Of a stretch of 64,000 bases of DNA, positions 50,201 through 58,597 are shown in pieces. The DNA is taken from contig JABAKD010000021.1 in the NCBI GenBank assembly GCA_012845835.1, positions 1,005,185 to 1,069,184 of the forward strand, in the 5' to 3' direction. The notes below the pieces were generated by a model. It worked only from the letters and a program-made list of their open reading frames with translations, was not told the origin of the DNA and ran no database searches. Position 1 is the first letter of the stretch, and the number at the start of each line of letters is the position of its first letter. Origin of the DNA: Undaria pinnatifida. Its lineage: Eukaryota; Sar; Phaeophyceae; Laminariales; Alariaceae. A program made the translations under genes and the position numbers.

Positions 50201-53200
50201 CTCATCCTTTTCTTCTCCTGCTTTTGCTTTTTCTCATCCTTCACCACTCCTGCTCCTGCTGCTCCTACCAGTTCTCCTGCTCCTATTTTATCTCCTGCTT
50301 ACAGTACTACCACTACCGCTGCAACCACTACCGCAAATTCTACGACAGTACTGCTACTACTACTACTCCCACTACTACTGCTTGTTGTCGCCCGAGTGTC
50401 TCTCAACCCCACCGCCGAAAAAACCACCTCAGGAAAATTGCGTGGTCAAACGCAACTACGTAACCCGTTCGTTGCGCATTTAACGAAAGTGTTTAAATTT
50501 AAAACTCATACATAGACTATAGTCTAGACTAATCGATAAAACGAACGACTTAAAAAAGCACGCAAACTCTACTTTAATCCGCAAACCAACAGGCGGAACA
50601 CCGGCGCGAGTGACCCCGGGCCAATACGAAATCAGGCCGCGGGAGTGACCCCTCTATCAATATTGCTTCGGTGTCCATGTCAAGGCCACGCCTATCAACT
50701 AAATGCATTCCTATCAACAACGTCAGCAAAATATACGAAATCTTCCACCTCGCGGATGGAGGTCTGTTGTGTTATATTTGAAACGATTATAACTTGCATG
50801 CACAAATTGCCCCCCCCTTTTCCCCCCCTGCCCCCCCCCCCCCCCTCCCCTCTAAACCCGCTCGCTTTTGATCGCAACCTGGCCCCCACGTCCTTCAACA
50901 ATCCGCCCCCCCCCCTCACCGGTTATTCGACTTACAAGATTCACTTGATAAAAAGATGCATTTCCCTCCACAGCTAGCATGTCAGATTTTGTCCCCCTCA
51001 GAAACGGGTTTTGAAGTTCCAGCGCACAGACTGATTAAAAAACCCTGTTGACCCTGATAGCTACACTGTAGTTGTAAGGGGAGTCGCCGACCTATATCCT
51101 AAATGAGGACACACAACTCGTATTGCGCGCGATCGGGAGTATCACACACAGCTTGCAAAGATGAGTTTCTACGAAATCTTTGATCTCACAGCTGGAGTGT
51201 ATTTTTATTGTTCATGATATGTTTACCAGGTTTCACAAACTGCCTTTAGAATCGGTGCCATAAACTGTCAGTCGTACCTGGTATGTAACATCCTGCCGAG
51301 TGTTTTTCACGTGAGGAACATCATTCTCAACAATCGACACTGCTGTTGAGTCGAGTTGATGCGACCTTGGCCAGTTGAGGTGTTGCTAGAGCGGTAGATT
51401 GGCCTCGCCTTGCTCAACAATATTTCATATCAGTACCGAGGGTGTGAGTTTGGGCCCGGTGTTGATAATGCGACAACCAACAAGTCTAATGCCGGCCTAT
51501 TATCCACCACATAGATGACCGATACAAGAACGCAAGCCGATGCGAAAGCGGCCATTCATTATTACTTGCCAGGAAAATAAAAAAAACAGAGGAAAGCCAT
51601 AGAATCCATCGGATTCGGGGATGCCCAGATCCTAAGTCTACGGTTAAGTCTGTCTTTGTTTTTGTTTTGTTTTTTTCCTGTGGCTCACGGGTGCTCGAGC
51701 GGGTGACCCCATTCTTTTTGCGCCTACTACAGCTTGTTCAAGTCGTCTCAATTATACGATGCGGGTACGCAATGGATTGGCCTGCTAAGCAACGCCAAAA
51801 CACGCCCCTCACTATGGTAATAGAGGTTGTTGTTAGTGACCTACAGGGAGTCACTTGTGCGAGTGACTCAACCCCGAAATTGCGAAATGTATATAAGGGG
51901 GGGTATTAACGTCCTCTCTACATACTTTGGTGTAACACGTGCAGCTTTTATAAAACGAGGTGGTTTGAACTCTGTTCCACATCCATAACGGCTGCAATTT
52001 CGGCCCATTTTGCGGCACCAGGTACCATCCCCCGTGTGTGGGTTCTTGCGCAACCTGTTTCTCTTTTTCGCCTCTTTTTATCCCCTTCTTGAAATTTTGC
52101 ACGTTTGTGTGTTTTTTCGTAATTCACCTTGAGCATATACTTGAAAGTATAGAATAAGTTTCTTCGGTTTTGATTGAATTCTGTTTCAGTTCCAGTTGGG
52201 GTGCAATTTCGGCCGATTTTGCGGTTGGTTCTATATACAATCGCCGGTACGAGGAATCTTGAAACCGGTCTTCTCTGCCCCCCCCCCACTTTTATCCCTT
52301 TTTTCATCCTTTTTCGTGTTTTTGTGTGTGTGTTTTTTTGCGTTTTTGGCATTTCCCGCTGTGTTTGCTATTCTAGCACCTTAACGCCTTGACCACTGAG
52401 AAACCCTTTTTGGGGGCAAATTTACTTGAAGTTTATTTAGTACAGAGTTTTGGGGCTCCGAAGGAGTTTAGTTTAGCACGTTCAAAGACGGCTAAAAAAA
52501 TGATGTCGGCAGGAACACCGCCGTCGAAGACTCGGAGTACAGGGAATACCTTAAAGCAATGCACCTAACCAAGCAGTAGCCGTTTTGGTGCTTCTTTCGT
52601 CGCCTGCTGGGTGAGGCCATCCTTAAGGTTGATACGGCTGCAGCGATCACATTATTGGCACAACAAGTGTCCTCAAGACAAGCATTGCGAAGTTGGCCGG
52701 TCTTGCGTTATCGCTGATACCACGCCGGCAGGTTATGCAATGTTTTCTGTGATGTATGCACTCACTCGTTGTTGGTAAAATGTCGTCATCTGCTATTATT
52801 ACCACGCCGTACCAGCAGTATACTGTAGCTAACGGCTGTCTATGATATGCATTTTGTTTTTGTCGTGCCGTCCTGTTTCCCTCATTTTTTTCATTTTTGT
52901 TTTGCGTTTTCCTCGGTCGATTTTTCTTTGCTCAGTTTTACTGCATGTAACTTTTGTAGTGTGCATGGTTGCATTTTTTTTGGTTGGTCGCTCCATCGTC
53001 GCGGTTGTCACTGGACGGCCAGAATGCCTCGCTTGGGGTGAAAGCTACTGATGTCCATCTCTAGCTTGTTGTCCCTGACCACTAAAAATTCGTCACCCTT
53101 TATATCATCAGCACCTGTGTCAGTGCGAACAGAGGTCGTCACCGTTTTCACCATGATTTGAATTACAAGCACAGCAGCAGTGATGCGCTTGAAAAACATT

Positions 53201-55510
53201 TTCATAATGTGGGACACCCAAGCACAGACACCGCTCGTATTAGATGTGTGTGTGTGTTCTTCACATTAAACCGTTCTTCTACTCGTCGACATCCAGCATA
53301 CCCTGTGTCCGTACTGATTCTTCACCCTAGAAAGATCAGCTCTGTGGTCACAAGCTACGACACAGAGATAATGCATCGTAATGCATTCGACAACGCAATG
53401 TCATGCCCTAGTACTGGGTACGACAGGCACAACATACATACGTCAGCAACAGAGAGGTAGGAGGTTGACACTGATGTCAGTTTGGTGTCAAGAACGCATC
53501 ACACCGGCTGGAACATATACAGTCCATGTATATTAGATGCAAAACAAGAAGCTACACTGACATGACGCGGCATGATCCCTCCGTGCAATCAATCACGCTC
53601 GATGCAAACGAACTGCGCGTTTTTTACAGCTTGTCGGGGTCACGCCTTGTTCTGGACGCTGTAGATTCTACTACACACCGTAAGGCACAGTTAGTTCCCT
53701 ACGCCAAAGGGCCGATACTACTACCACAACACGGTAGTGTGAGATCGGTGGCGGCTATATTAAGTCGGTGAATGTTTTGACGGTAAACCATCATTGAATT
53801 GGCTATGTTAGGGACACATGAAATACACCCGAGCAAGGCTGTACTCATTTCACGTTGGGCCGTGGTCAAACTAGGCGCCTTTGGGACGGAAACCCCTGCG
53901 TTGGCGTCTATACATGTAGGAGTATAGATGCATACCATCGTATGCAAGATGATATAGTTGACGCGGCCACGATATAGGGCCACTTTCCGCGAAAAATAAC
54001 CACCATAGGGGAAAAAAAAAATATCTCAAGTTTCAACTCTACAGATGTTTTAAAACAATTTCAAGGTTCGTTTTTATCCCGCAACATGGACGTCCGACAT
54101 GGATATCGTACGCATTTCAGGTTGTGCCAGACTTGAAATGTATTACGATATTTGAGTATTACATACCTGGGAGGTATTCGGCCACACCTGGAACAGAGTA
54201 CGCGCACATGTCCGATTATGAGCTACGTGGGGCACATAACCAACCCCTCGCTCCACAACTGCCAGTCTAAAAATGCCCCTGCGCCGCCTTTGCCACACCC
54301 ACACCCTTGGTTAGGAAGAAGAAACACCAGTAAACCGCCGTGTCCTTTCCCAGGCCAAACCGAGATTTTCAGCCCCATCGTGCGTGGTTTTAAGGTCTAC
54401 GTCCTTTGTGTGTGTGTGTTCTTCACATTAAACCGTTCTTCTACTCGTCGACATCCAGCACACTCAGTGTCCGTACTGATTCTTCACCCTAGAAAGATCA
54501 GCTCTGTGGTCACAAGCTACGACACAGAGATAATGCATCGTAATGCATTCGACAACGCAATGTCATGCCCTAGTACTGGGTACGACAGGCACAACATACA
54601 TACGTCAGCAACAGAAATACATTGGAAGAGAGAATACGAAATAAACAAAAACAAAAACAAAAACAAAATAATAATAAGAAAACATATAAAACAAAGATAA
54701 AAAATACAAAAATGTACCAGCATGCAAACTCATTTTTTGGCAGCCTCTTGATGTGCGGTTTTCGTGTCGACGTTATCTGTATGATCAGCAACAAATTGTG
54801 CGGTAAACGTCATCTGTACCAACAGGAGCAAACTTCACGACCAATAACGGATGCTGCTTACGTACCTCATGTATGCCGGACAATAGGTTGTAACTCCTCG
54901 TGCCCCTGCATTGATGTGCAAGAGCGAGTTCATCACAACAAGTTCTAACCCTAATCCAACATAATTACATTATGCGAGGTTCGATGTGGCGCGCTTGTCC
55001 AAGACCAACACAATTCGAAGTTGGGTGCCACAAGTCACTGCCTATCGGATTAGATTCCCTTCCAGGCACAGCTTTTGTGCGACAACAAAAATGTAAAGTC
55101 ACAAACATCTCAGACAATTTAACCTCCCCCAAACCAACAACACTCACCTCTTCACTCAAATGGGCGTACACAAGGCGCGTTTGCGCAAAACAGCGCCCTG
55201 CAGTCTCCCTGACGATTTCGACGGCAGCTGTCACGGTCGGAGCATCTTCTTCCCCCTCCGCATAGTACAAGACGAGGTCCGCGTTTCGCTCGGTCAAGGG
55301 AGAACAGGTAGACGGCCACCGGTCGAGAGATGACACCGCGCGTGAGAGGTCACCGCGATAAACAGGGACAACTACGGCTAAGTGCTGCCCCGGGCCTCCT
55401 GCGGTCGAAACAAACGGATCTTCTGCTGGATGAACGGCCAGCGTCTCTGCGTATGAGAGGACGGCCCGACCCGAAAGGGCCAAGCATCCCGCAAACGCAA
55501 CGCAACGCAT
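26464..55510 (-). CDS. Large 22-exon gene: signal peptide, glycosyltransferase-like domain, Cys-rich repeat modules, second GT-like domain
   Basis: Exons (high to low): 55510-55148, 46386-45943, 41634-41122, 40520-40360, 40027-39821, 39671-39591, 39414-39214, 37551-37255, 37108-37025, 36837-36637, 34007-33714, 33570-33487, 33295-33095, 32236-31943, 31798-31715, 31523-31323, 30510-30217, 30070-29987, 29799-29599, 28190-27885, 27666-27231, 26733-26464. All boundaries are GT..AG and all phases match (0,0,0, then 2 at every junction from exon 4 to exon 21, then 0). They sum to 5301 bases, 1766 residues plus TGA stop. The order is a signal peptide, a GT-like domain (to about residue 310), Cys-rich units (about 334-1430) and a C-terminal GT-like domain (1430-1766). 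The product should enter the ER/Golgi. The two 5' introns are long (8.8 and 4.3 kb), so joining exons 1-2 to the rest is the least certain step. The joined sequences read smoothly (LSEE|EDVYPKGPSV, VTTNL|ISYVGFEHVDH). Confidence 0.75.
28480..28575 (+). repeat. Dispersed repeat family R2, partial copy in intron 19
   Basis: TTCACATTACACTGATC, then CAATCAGTGTCCGTGCTGAT and CTCTTGAGCTC match the order seen in the copies at 53245 and 54408. It lies between exons 19 and 20 of the large gene. Confidence 0.6.
29599..30510 (-). CDS. Exons 17-19: repeat module A
   Basis: Three exons of 294, 84 and 201 bases. Exon 17 encodes CDTLMPVN, a Ser/Thr/Arg-rich helix (RRLATSVKES), a basic patch (KPRNKRRHRHRQ) and Trp/Lys motifs (LQAWRENAKW, SKWAGDADNDELAKW). 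Exon 18 encodes WQRNRKWENLDDDEEPKW, then KWRNN. Exon 19 encodes the Cys-rich part CDEDDCPAAF, GLAGRVCDESC, TNGCAAS, DYCRYCYYD and ends DDPAIM. The next C comes from the following exon, giving eight Cys per module. Most of this module, introns included, is about 99% identical to module A' at 36637-37551. Only the 5' part of exon 17 differs. Confidence 0.85.
29848..29947 (-). other. Conserved 100-base exon-like cassette, module A
   Basis: Between exons 18 and 19. Bounded by CAG|GCGCTG and CCAC|GTG, exactly 100 bases, with one open frame (ADTTLMLSRLNLRMLDLVV, NNLALQVFD). The open frame needs entry in phase 1, but exon 18 leaves in phase 2. Inclusion would therefore read L-R-stop. Skipping gives the intact main frame. 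See the copies at 31574, 33346 and 36886. Confidence 0.6.
31323..32236 (-). CDS. Exons 14-16: repeat module B
   Basis: The same three-exon plan (294, 84, 201 bases): CDTLLPVNDQETTSRRLATSV, basic KRKSKRRKLQNWKDNAKW, acidic GDADNDEPAKW, then WQENQKWANVNDDEEPKW, then the eight-Cys unit with spacing C-x4-C-x12-C-x3-C-x10-C-x10-C-x2-C-x19-C. Module C lies 1771 bases upstream and is very similar, including introns, which points to a local tandem duplication. Confidence 0.85.
31574..31673 (-). other. Conserved 100-base exon-like cassette, module B
   Basis: Between exons 15 and 16, same boundaries and length. The open frame reads AATLVLDGLDVRMLDTVV and VALKVLDP. Entered from exon 15 in phase 2 it reaches TGA after 11 codons. 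There are no indels relative to the diverged modules, although nearby intron sequence varies. Confidence 0.6.
33095..34007 (-). CDS. Exons 11-13: repeat module C
   Basis: Exons of 294, 84 and 201 bases, near-copies of module B. Exon 11 reads CDTLLPVNVYETTSRRLATTV and ends with a donor inside the Lys codon of DDDTPK (AA|GTACGC), exactly as in the other modules. Exon 12 supplies the DDEEPKW repeat. Exon 13 supplies the Cys-rich unit and ends AT|GTAAGC, so the Met of IMCDT is split across the intron in every module. Confidence 0.85.
33346..33445 (-). other. Conserved 100-base exon-like cassette, module C
   Basis: Between exons 12 and 13, 100 bases, nearly identical to the module B copy (AATLVLDGLDVRMLDTVV, NLALTILDP). 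Phase-incompatible with exon 12 in the same way. Confidence 0.6.
34530..34625. repeat. GC-rich palindromic repeat (copy 2)
   Basis: Related to 4110-4225: GTGCCTTCGGCA, then TCGCGGCGAAGCCGC. It is in intron 10 of the large gene, directly before the 68-bp array. Confidence 0.65.
34626..34829. repeat. 68-bp tandem repeat, three copies
   Basis: Units start CCAGGGCACCGG (34626, 34694) and CCAGAGCACGAG (34762), each 68 bases apart. Every unit carries a CCAGTAC..GTACTGG-type inverted repeat that could form a hairpin. It lies in intron 10 of the large gene. Confidence 0.92.
36637..37551 (-). CDS. Exons 8-10: repeat module A'
   Basis: Exons of 297, 84 and 201 bases. Exon 8 has one extra codon near its start (CDSMMPVEDVYGTTSRR) relative to the others. 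From about 37518 down to 36610 the DNA is almost identical to module A (about ten differences in 900 bp, in introns and exons alike), although modules C and B lie between them. This fits recent duplication or gene conversion. Exon 10 ends in a GTAGGT donor. Confidence 0.85.
36886..36985 (-). other. Conserved 100-base exon-like cassette, module A'
   Basis: Between exons 9 and 10, 100 bases, nearly identical to the module A copy. Inclusion gives a stop at the third codon. Confidence 0.6.
38360..38600. repeat. Dispersed repeat family R3, copy in intron 7
   Basis: AGCACTTTTCGTCG, then CGTGTACCTAG, CTCCGAAATTGAGCAACCT and GGTGCACCTCTATTGTAG correspond to stretches at 45230-45560, 35940-36065 and 23880-24030. 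No coding capacity; class unknown. Confidence 0.7.
39214..40027 (-). CDS. Exons 5-7: shortened, diverged module D
   Basis: Exons of 207, 81 and 201 bases. Exon 5 lacks about 30 residues present in the others. It reads LEPPQSQQTLVREVV, PRPRRTKKRRKLQAWKENAKW, then EGDADNDVLAKW. Exon 6 encodes WKKETKWANADDDEPKW. Exon 7 is the Cys-rich unit (CDQDDCPAAFKSGLAGRVCDESC). All introns are phase 2. The conserved 100-base segment of the other modules is reduced here to fragments around 39490-39550. Confidence 0.82.
40080..40290 (-). other. Orphan open frame in intron 4
   Basis: After a good acceptor (TTTTTGCAG|AATG) the frame reads NDYMGVGFECQKIGGKLRLSAYLYPIKAEVNGHILCNGKPG and so on to a stop. It is protein-like, but exon 4 leaves in phase 2 and this frame needs phase 0. 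The phase-correct path goes straight to exon 5. The 3' part (GVDATVVAG) resembles the start of the 100-base cassettes. It may be a relic exon or an alternative 3' end. Confidence 0.4.
40360..41634 (-). CDS. Exons 3-4: end of GT-like domain and first two Cys-rich units
   Basis: Exon 3 (41634-41122, 513 bases) opens with ISYVGFEHVDHTTVSNAVAGQTLFIHGS, which completes the N-terminal GT-like domain. It then carries a Cys-rich unit: C-x3-C-x15-C-x3-C-x11-C-x11-C-x2-C, followed by a charged helix and HVIMCDT. Exon 4 (40520-40360) carries a shorter unit, VCDQSCGTG, CNW, KCRFCFND, ending VIMCST. The conserved CR-x-C-[YF] and IMC signatures link both to the later modules, so they look like ancestral or diverged copies. 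Exon 3 ends at a GTGAGT donor in phase 0. Exon 4 starts ATAG|GTG and ends AC|GTAAGA in phase 2. Confidence 0.82.
40721..40957. mobile_element. Mariner-like MITE (40793-40955) with adjacent half copy
   Basis: The 163-bp element starts GATGAAGGCTACAGTAAGGG and ends in the inverse (..CCTACCGTAGCCTTCATC), about 40 bases of inverted repeat, flanked by TA on both sides (40791-40792, 40956-40957). A second left half (GATCAAGGCTACGGTAGGGG) lies directly upstream at 40721-40790. It is in intron 3/4 of the large gene and is non-coding. Confidence 0.85.
43131..45325. repeat. ~740-bp tandem array, three copies, in intron 2
   Basis: The landmark TAGATTTGATGAC starts at 43131, 43881 and 44615 (spacings 750 and 734). 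Within each unit the same order recurs: CAGGTGCTGCCTACTCGCGACCAATG, GAGATCTCCT, CATGCGGTC, GGATAGCTACG, CTAATCCGGTAGTC and CTGTAAAACCGAGGGA. Copies are moderately diverged. The array makes up half of the 4.3-kb intron between exons 2 and 3. Confidence 0.93.
45325..45560. repeat. Dispersed repeat family R3, copy next to the 740-bp array
   Basis: Follows the array with TACCTAGCCTGCGGCAGGTTTCATCCGG and GATGCACCTCTATC, matching 38440-38600 and 35940-36065. The ACCCTTTTGGGG..TTTACTTGAAG part recurs at 52403-52435. Confidence 0.65.
45943..46386 (-). CDS. Exon 2: core of the N-terminal glycosyltransferase-like domain
   Basis: 148 codons, phase 0 at both ends, from GTTGCAG|GAG to CTC|GTAAGT. It reads EDVYPKGPSVMFFKMFLD, then YDALALVEWDVLVA (a W-D acidic motif where GT-A enzymes carry their metal/sugar-nucleotide acidic site), then GSNLGGTNFHSTAQ, HINGNAIYNNNDPAFVEYV, and a Trp/Tyr-rich stretch (RWQYTHPYDVALWLTISDFPYAWPLW). 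The open frame continues upstream to 46461, but the AG at 46387 gives the phase-correct join to exon 1. The glycosyltransferase call rests on overall pattern and is not a firm family match. Confidence 0.75.
47243..47268. repeat. (TA)n microsatellite
   Basis: A short alternating TA run after an A run, in intron 1 of the large gene. Confidence 0.95.
47905..49130. repeat. 640-bp tandem duplication, two diverged copies
   Basis: Copy 1 47905-48540, copy 2 48545-49130. ACCGGCCCTAGG/ACCGGCGGTAGG at 47913 and 48553 set the 640-base spacing. Further shared words are GCACGTGAGAACAA, CACCAGATATCGC and CCGTTATGTTG. In intron 1 of the large gene, non-coding. Confidence 0.9.
50150..50410. repeat. Pyrimidine-rich CTN triplet tract
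   Basis: Imperfect runs of TAC, TCC and CTG triplets (TACTACTACT, CTCCTGCTCC). It yields Ser/Thr/Leu/Tyr-rich spurious frames. In intron 1. Confidence 0.85.
50808..50915. repeat. C-run cluster
   Basis: Several runs of 6 to 17 C on the plus strand (the longest around 50830-50848). On the minus strand these are G runs with quadruplex potential. Such runs are also prone to sequencing length errors. Confidence 0.9.
51960..52380. repeat. ~209-bp degenerate tandem duplication
   Basis: GAACTCTGTTCC..TGCAATTTCGGCC..TTTTGCGG at 51967 recurs at 52176 as GAATTCTGTTTC..TGCAATTTCGGCC..TTTTGCGG, followed in each case by CTTTTT and TTTATCCC-type tracts. In intron 1. Confidence 0.8.
53245..53453 (+). repeat. 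Dispersed repeat family R2, well-preserved copy
   Basis: About 209 bases almost identical to 54408-54615. Starts in a GTGTGTG run followed by TTCTTCACATTAAACCG, contains GATCAGCTCTGTGGTCAC and a TAATGCATCGTAATGCATT direct repeat, and ends near ACGTCAGCAACAGA. The flanks differ completely, so the ends are well defined. In intron 1. Confidence 0.92.
54408..54615 (+). repeat. Dispersed repeat family R2, well-preserved copy
   Basis: Partner of 53245-53453, about 1163 bases downstream, same orientation, with only a few differences (CACACTCAG versus CATACCCTG). Followed by an A-rich (AAACA)n tract at 54646-54700. Confidence 0.92.
55148..55510 (-). CDS. Exon 1: signal peptide and start of GT-like domain
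   Basis: Starts at the ATG at 55510 (the in-frame GTG two codons upstream is not needed). A short hydrophobic N-terminus (MRCVAFAGCLALSGRAVLSYA) looks like a signal peptide. Then comes a classical Rossmann-type first strand, HLAVVVPVYRGDL, and further NADLVLYYAEGEED and TRLVYAHLSEE. The exon ends GAG|GTGAGT in phase 0, 121 codons. VVVPVYRGD is typical of nucleotide-sugar-dependent transferases. Confidence 0.75.
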
Positions 55511-56394
55511 ATACACGCGCTACTTGCTACAATATAACGTTGAAGAGAGCATGAATGAGGGTCTGGGATCGGGTGTGCGAACAAGGGGGGGAACATCATC
55601 GGCGGGATCAAAACTGCAAAAGGGAAACAGGAAGTACAACAACAGCATACTACTGCTGTTCGGCAAAAAGTGCCCATTTAATCACGAGTGAGCAACATCG
55701 GGCAAATTGAAACACCCAAAGAAACAAAATAAAACGCTGGGAAATGCAGTCGTCGTGCCTGGATGTCGTGCGTGTTTCACCACGTTGAGACGTCGTCAGG
55801 GGAAGCACTCTATATATTTCCAGTAACAGCTGTAGTGTGACATTGATACCGAAGGATGACGATCACGGCATCAGAGAAAGAAGGTATCGCAGTAGCGGTG
55901 ATGAACATGTCGCCGCACTGCCTGCAATACTGGAAAAGCTGGGAAAAAAGATGCACCACACTATGAATAGTGTCTATCATATTTTCCCTTTCCATGGCAG
56001 TACTACTCGCACATCAACGCGCCCGATCTTCGTAGAGACGATTCATTTACCGCCGCATATACATATCCAATGTATGTAGAGGTTGGTAAATTCCTGGGTC
56101 TCCGATGCAATTGCATGTATTTTTTCAAGTCCTTAAGAGATGTTCGCTGGCCAGACCACGGACGTATTTGCTGTTCGTCACGGCAGTACTCGTTCAGGTT
56201 TAGCAATGACAAAAATGCCCGCAGTGTGCCTGGTACAATGCAAAAGAAGATGTACAATACTCTCCCCTTATGGTACAACTCGAACCCGCAACACAGCCGT
56301 CATTCATCAGAGGATTGAGACCGCGCCCCAATCTTCATTGTTTTGGTCGGAATATTGCAGGGCGCCAAGGTGGGGCTTTCACCTTTTTTTTTAG

Positions 56395-56530
56395 GTATGT
56401 CCGTGTGCGTGGTGTTCTTCAGATAAAACTGTTGGTCCCACCCGTCTATACGAAGCACAACAAGTTTCGGGTTTCGATGCCTCCATGAGACACGGGCTCT
56501 GTCATGCCGTGTGGTCAAAAACTACGAGAC
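56395..56530 (+). repeat. Dispersed repeat family R2, diverged copy
   Basis: GTGTGCGTGGTGTTCTTCAGATAAAAC, CGATGCCTCC and GGGCTCTGT..GTGGTC follow the family order. Forward orientation. Confidence 0.65.
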
Positions 56531-56679
56531 CAGGATGATTCACAAGCGCAGCAAGCTGATTTCGCTATGCAATGCCTGCGCCGCCGTTAGCCCGTTTGCT
56601 GAGGCATTTTCTCGTTTTTTTTCAAATCTCCGCGTGCTCAGTGCGGTTGGTTGGCATTGCATGGCCACAGTACACCATT

Positions 56680-56830
56680 CATTACTGCAGAGCGTGAGTT
56701 TTGTATCTCTGTCTCGTAGTTTGTGGCCACAGAGCTCGTATCACGATGAGGAAACTGGTTACTCCGTAGTACCGATACGTGTGAAAATAGCAGGTGAAAA
56801 TAATGTGAAGAACACGCACACACCGGGGTC
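56680..56830 (-). repeat. Dispersed repeat family R2, reverse copy
   Basis: The reverse complement carries TGTGCGTGTTCTTCACATTA, then GAGCTCTGTGGCCAC and ACTACGAGACAGAGAT. Together with the forward copy at 56395 it forms a widely spaced inverted pair. Confidence 0.75.
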
Positions 56831-57329
56831 GACGATGATGGCAGCATTCATTCGCATGTAACTGTCGTCAGGAATAGCTGCGCGCAGGTGGTACTCATGA
56901 CCATGGGGTAATGCTCTCCTATCATTATTACTCTTTGACAAGTACAGGCTTTCGGAAACCTATATATTGCTGTCCCCGTCTTTGCTTAGACGGCCTCATC
57001 TTTTGCGTTGCTCTACGTAGCTTGTAGTTGCTGCCCCTGTCTGTGGGTTGTGCTTTGTTTTTTCATTTTTTTCGTCGAGCCACCTTTTTCTCGTCTTCTT
57101 TCACTATATTGTAGTTCCCTCTCTTTGTTTAGTCTTCCGTACTTATTTTTGTTACGAATCTGGGTGTTTGCATTTTAACCCCAAAATATCAAAATCGGAG
57201 TCCCTCAAATTGTCTGGTATGGTTGCTGGCTTGCATTATTGCTACGTATTTTTGCCCCCAGTGATAATGGAGGTTGACATGGCATTGAAAAATCACTTTG
57301 TTGCAGCATTATTTTGGTGTAGCTAGGTC

Positions 57330-57480
57330 TCGTGGGTTGTGGCCGCGGAGCCCGTCTCTCCACCAGACATCATCATGGAGACCGAGGCACCAGCATGGAG
57401 AGACTGTTGTGGTTGAGGTAGATGCAGGTGCGTGAACATGGTTGTCTAAAATTGCGAAGAACACGCACACTTTATCTCTG
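57330..57480 (-). repeat. Dispersed repeat family R2, reverse diverged copy
   Basis: The reverse complement has GTGTGCGTGTTCTTCGCAAT at one end and GGGCTCCGCGGCCACAACCC at the other. Confidence 0.55.
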
Positions 57481-58194
57481 CGTCTTTTATCACCGCCAAC
57501 GGCAAATTTAACACAAACATATTGATCAACACTCCCTTTTTGGTCGATCTCGCCTTTTAGCTGATGAAGTGTATTAGTCTAGACTCCATTCATTTTTCCA
57601 AATATAGTATGAATAGTCCATAATCGACGGAGGCTATGGCGACAGCGGGCAACAAGGATGATGTCGGGATGTAGGGTTACGGCAGCAAACCTAACAGCTC
57701 CTACCTATCTGTTCGAACGCGAATTACGGTAACATATTGGACGTATAAGAGGCGTTCCCGCAAGGATTGAAAAGTATTTTCAAAACTGCTGGGCAGACCT
57801 CTATACATACCAGGTGTGAATTGCATTTTAGCAATTGCTTTTGTGCAATTTATCTGAATCGAACAAGAGTTCGCGCGGTGGTACATGGTAATGGTCCGGT
57901 CGGGGAAATGTGGTCGGGCCCAAAACCGGTCGGTACGGCATCGGGAATCTTGAGTGTATTTCGTTTCCGACCGCGAATTCCCGACCATTTCCCGGACCAC
58001 ACGGTCTCTGTTTCCACCGTCTACCTTCTCGACTTACGGCATGTTGTTCCCGTCCCGACTGTTTCCGTCCCGCCCTCCGCCCAGTTGATTCTATCCCATC
58101 CCCCAGTTCACGGCAGTGGCAGTTGTCCCCACCCCATATGTCATCGATCGGTTGTTTGTTTTTTCCCTCATTTACGAGATGTATGTTTTGTTTT

Positions 58195-58470
58195 CACATT
58201 TACTCGCATAATCAAAGCCGTTGTCACAGGACAGGCTCCAGTCGCTTTGGAACGGAGAAATACCTCAGGGAAAAAAACACAAATAAACCAAAGATGGTAC
58301 ACGCATATGTATACATATCACAGCTGACGCAATAATGCATGCCTACGCCAGGAACAATAGAAATGAAATCGGGAGCTAGCCTACGATCTTCCAGGTCCAT
58401 ACTGGTGCATGCGTCTCACTACTCACGCCTGGAAGAACCGAATATACCGCTTGCCACCAGGAAAGACTAC
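58195..58470 (+). repeat. Dispersed repeat family R1, copy 2
   Basis: Aligns with 3515-3800 along its length (TCACAGGACAGGCTCCAG, GAAATCGGGAG, CCAGGTCCATACTGG, ATACCGCTTGCCACC). Confidence 0.8.
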
Positions 58471-58575
58471 TACTACTGTAGTATTCTCCTGCGGCTTCAC
58501 CCATCATTTAATTAAATATTGGAGTAGATGAAGCCTCCTGCCGGGTAGCGGGAAGGTCTTGCCCGGGTTGTACCT

Positions 58576-58597
58576 CCGCGCTGAGCGCTCAGCGCGG
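58576..58597. repeat. 22-bp perfect palindrome
   Basis: The stretch centred on GAGCGCTC is identical to its own reverse complement over 22 bases (CCGCGCTGAGC and its mirror). It could form a cruciform or be a dimer binding site. It sits next to the R1 repeat. Confidence 0.9.
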
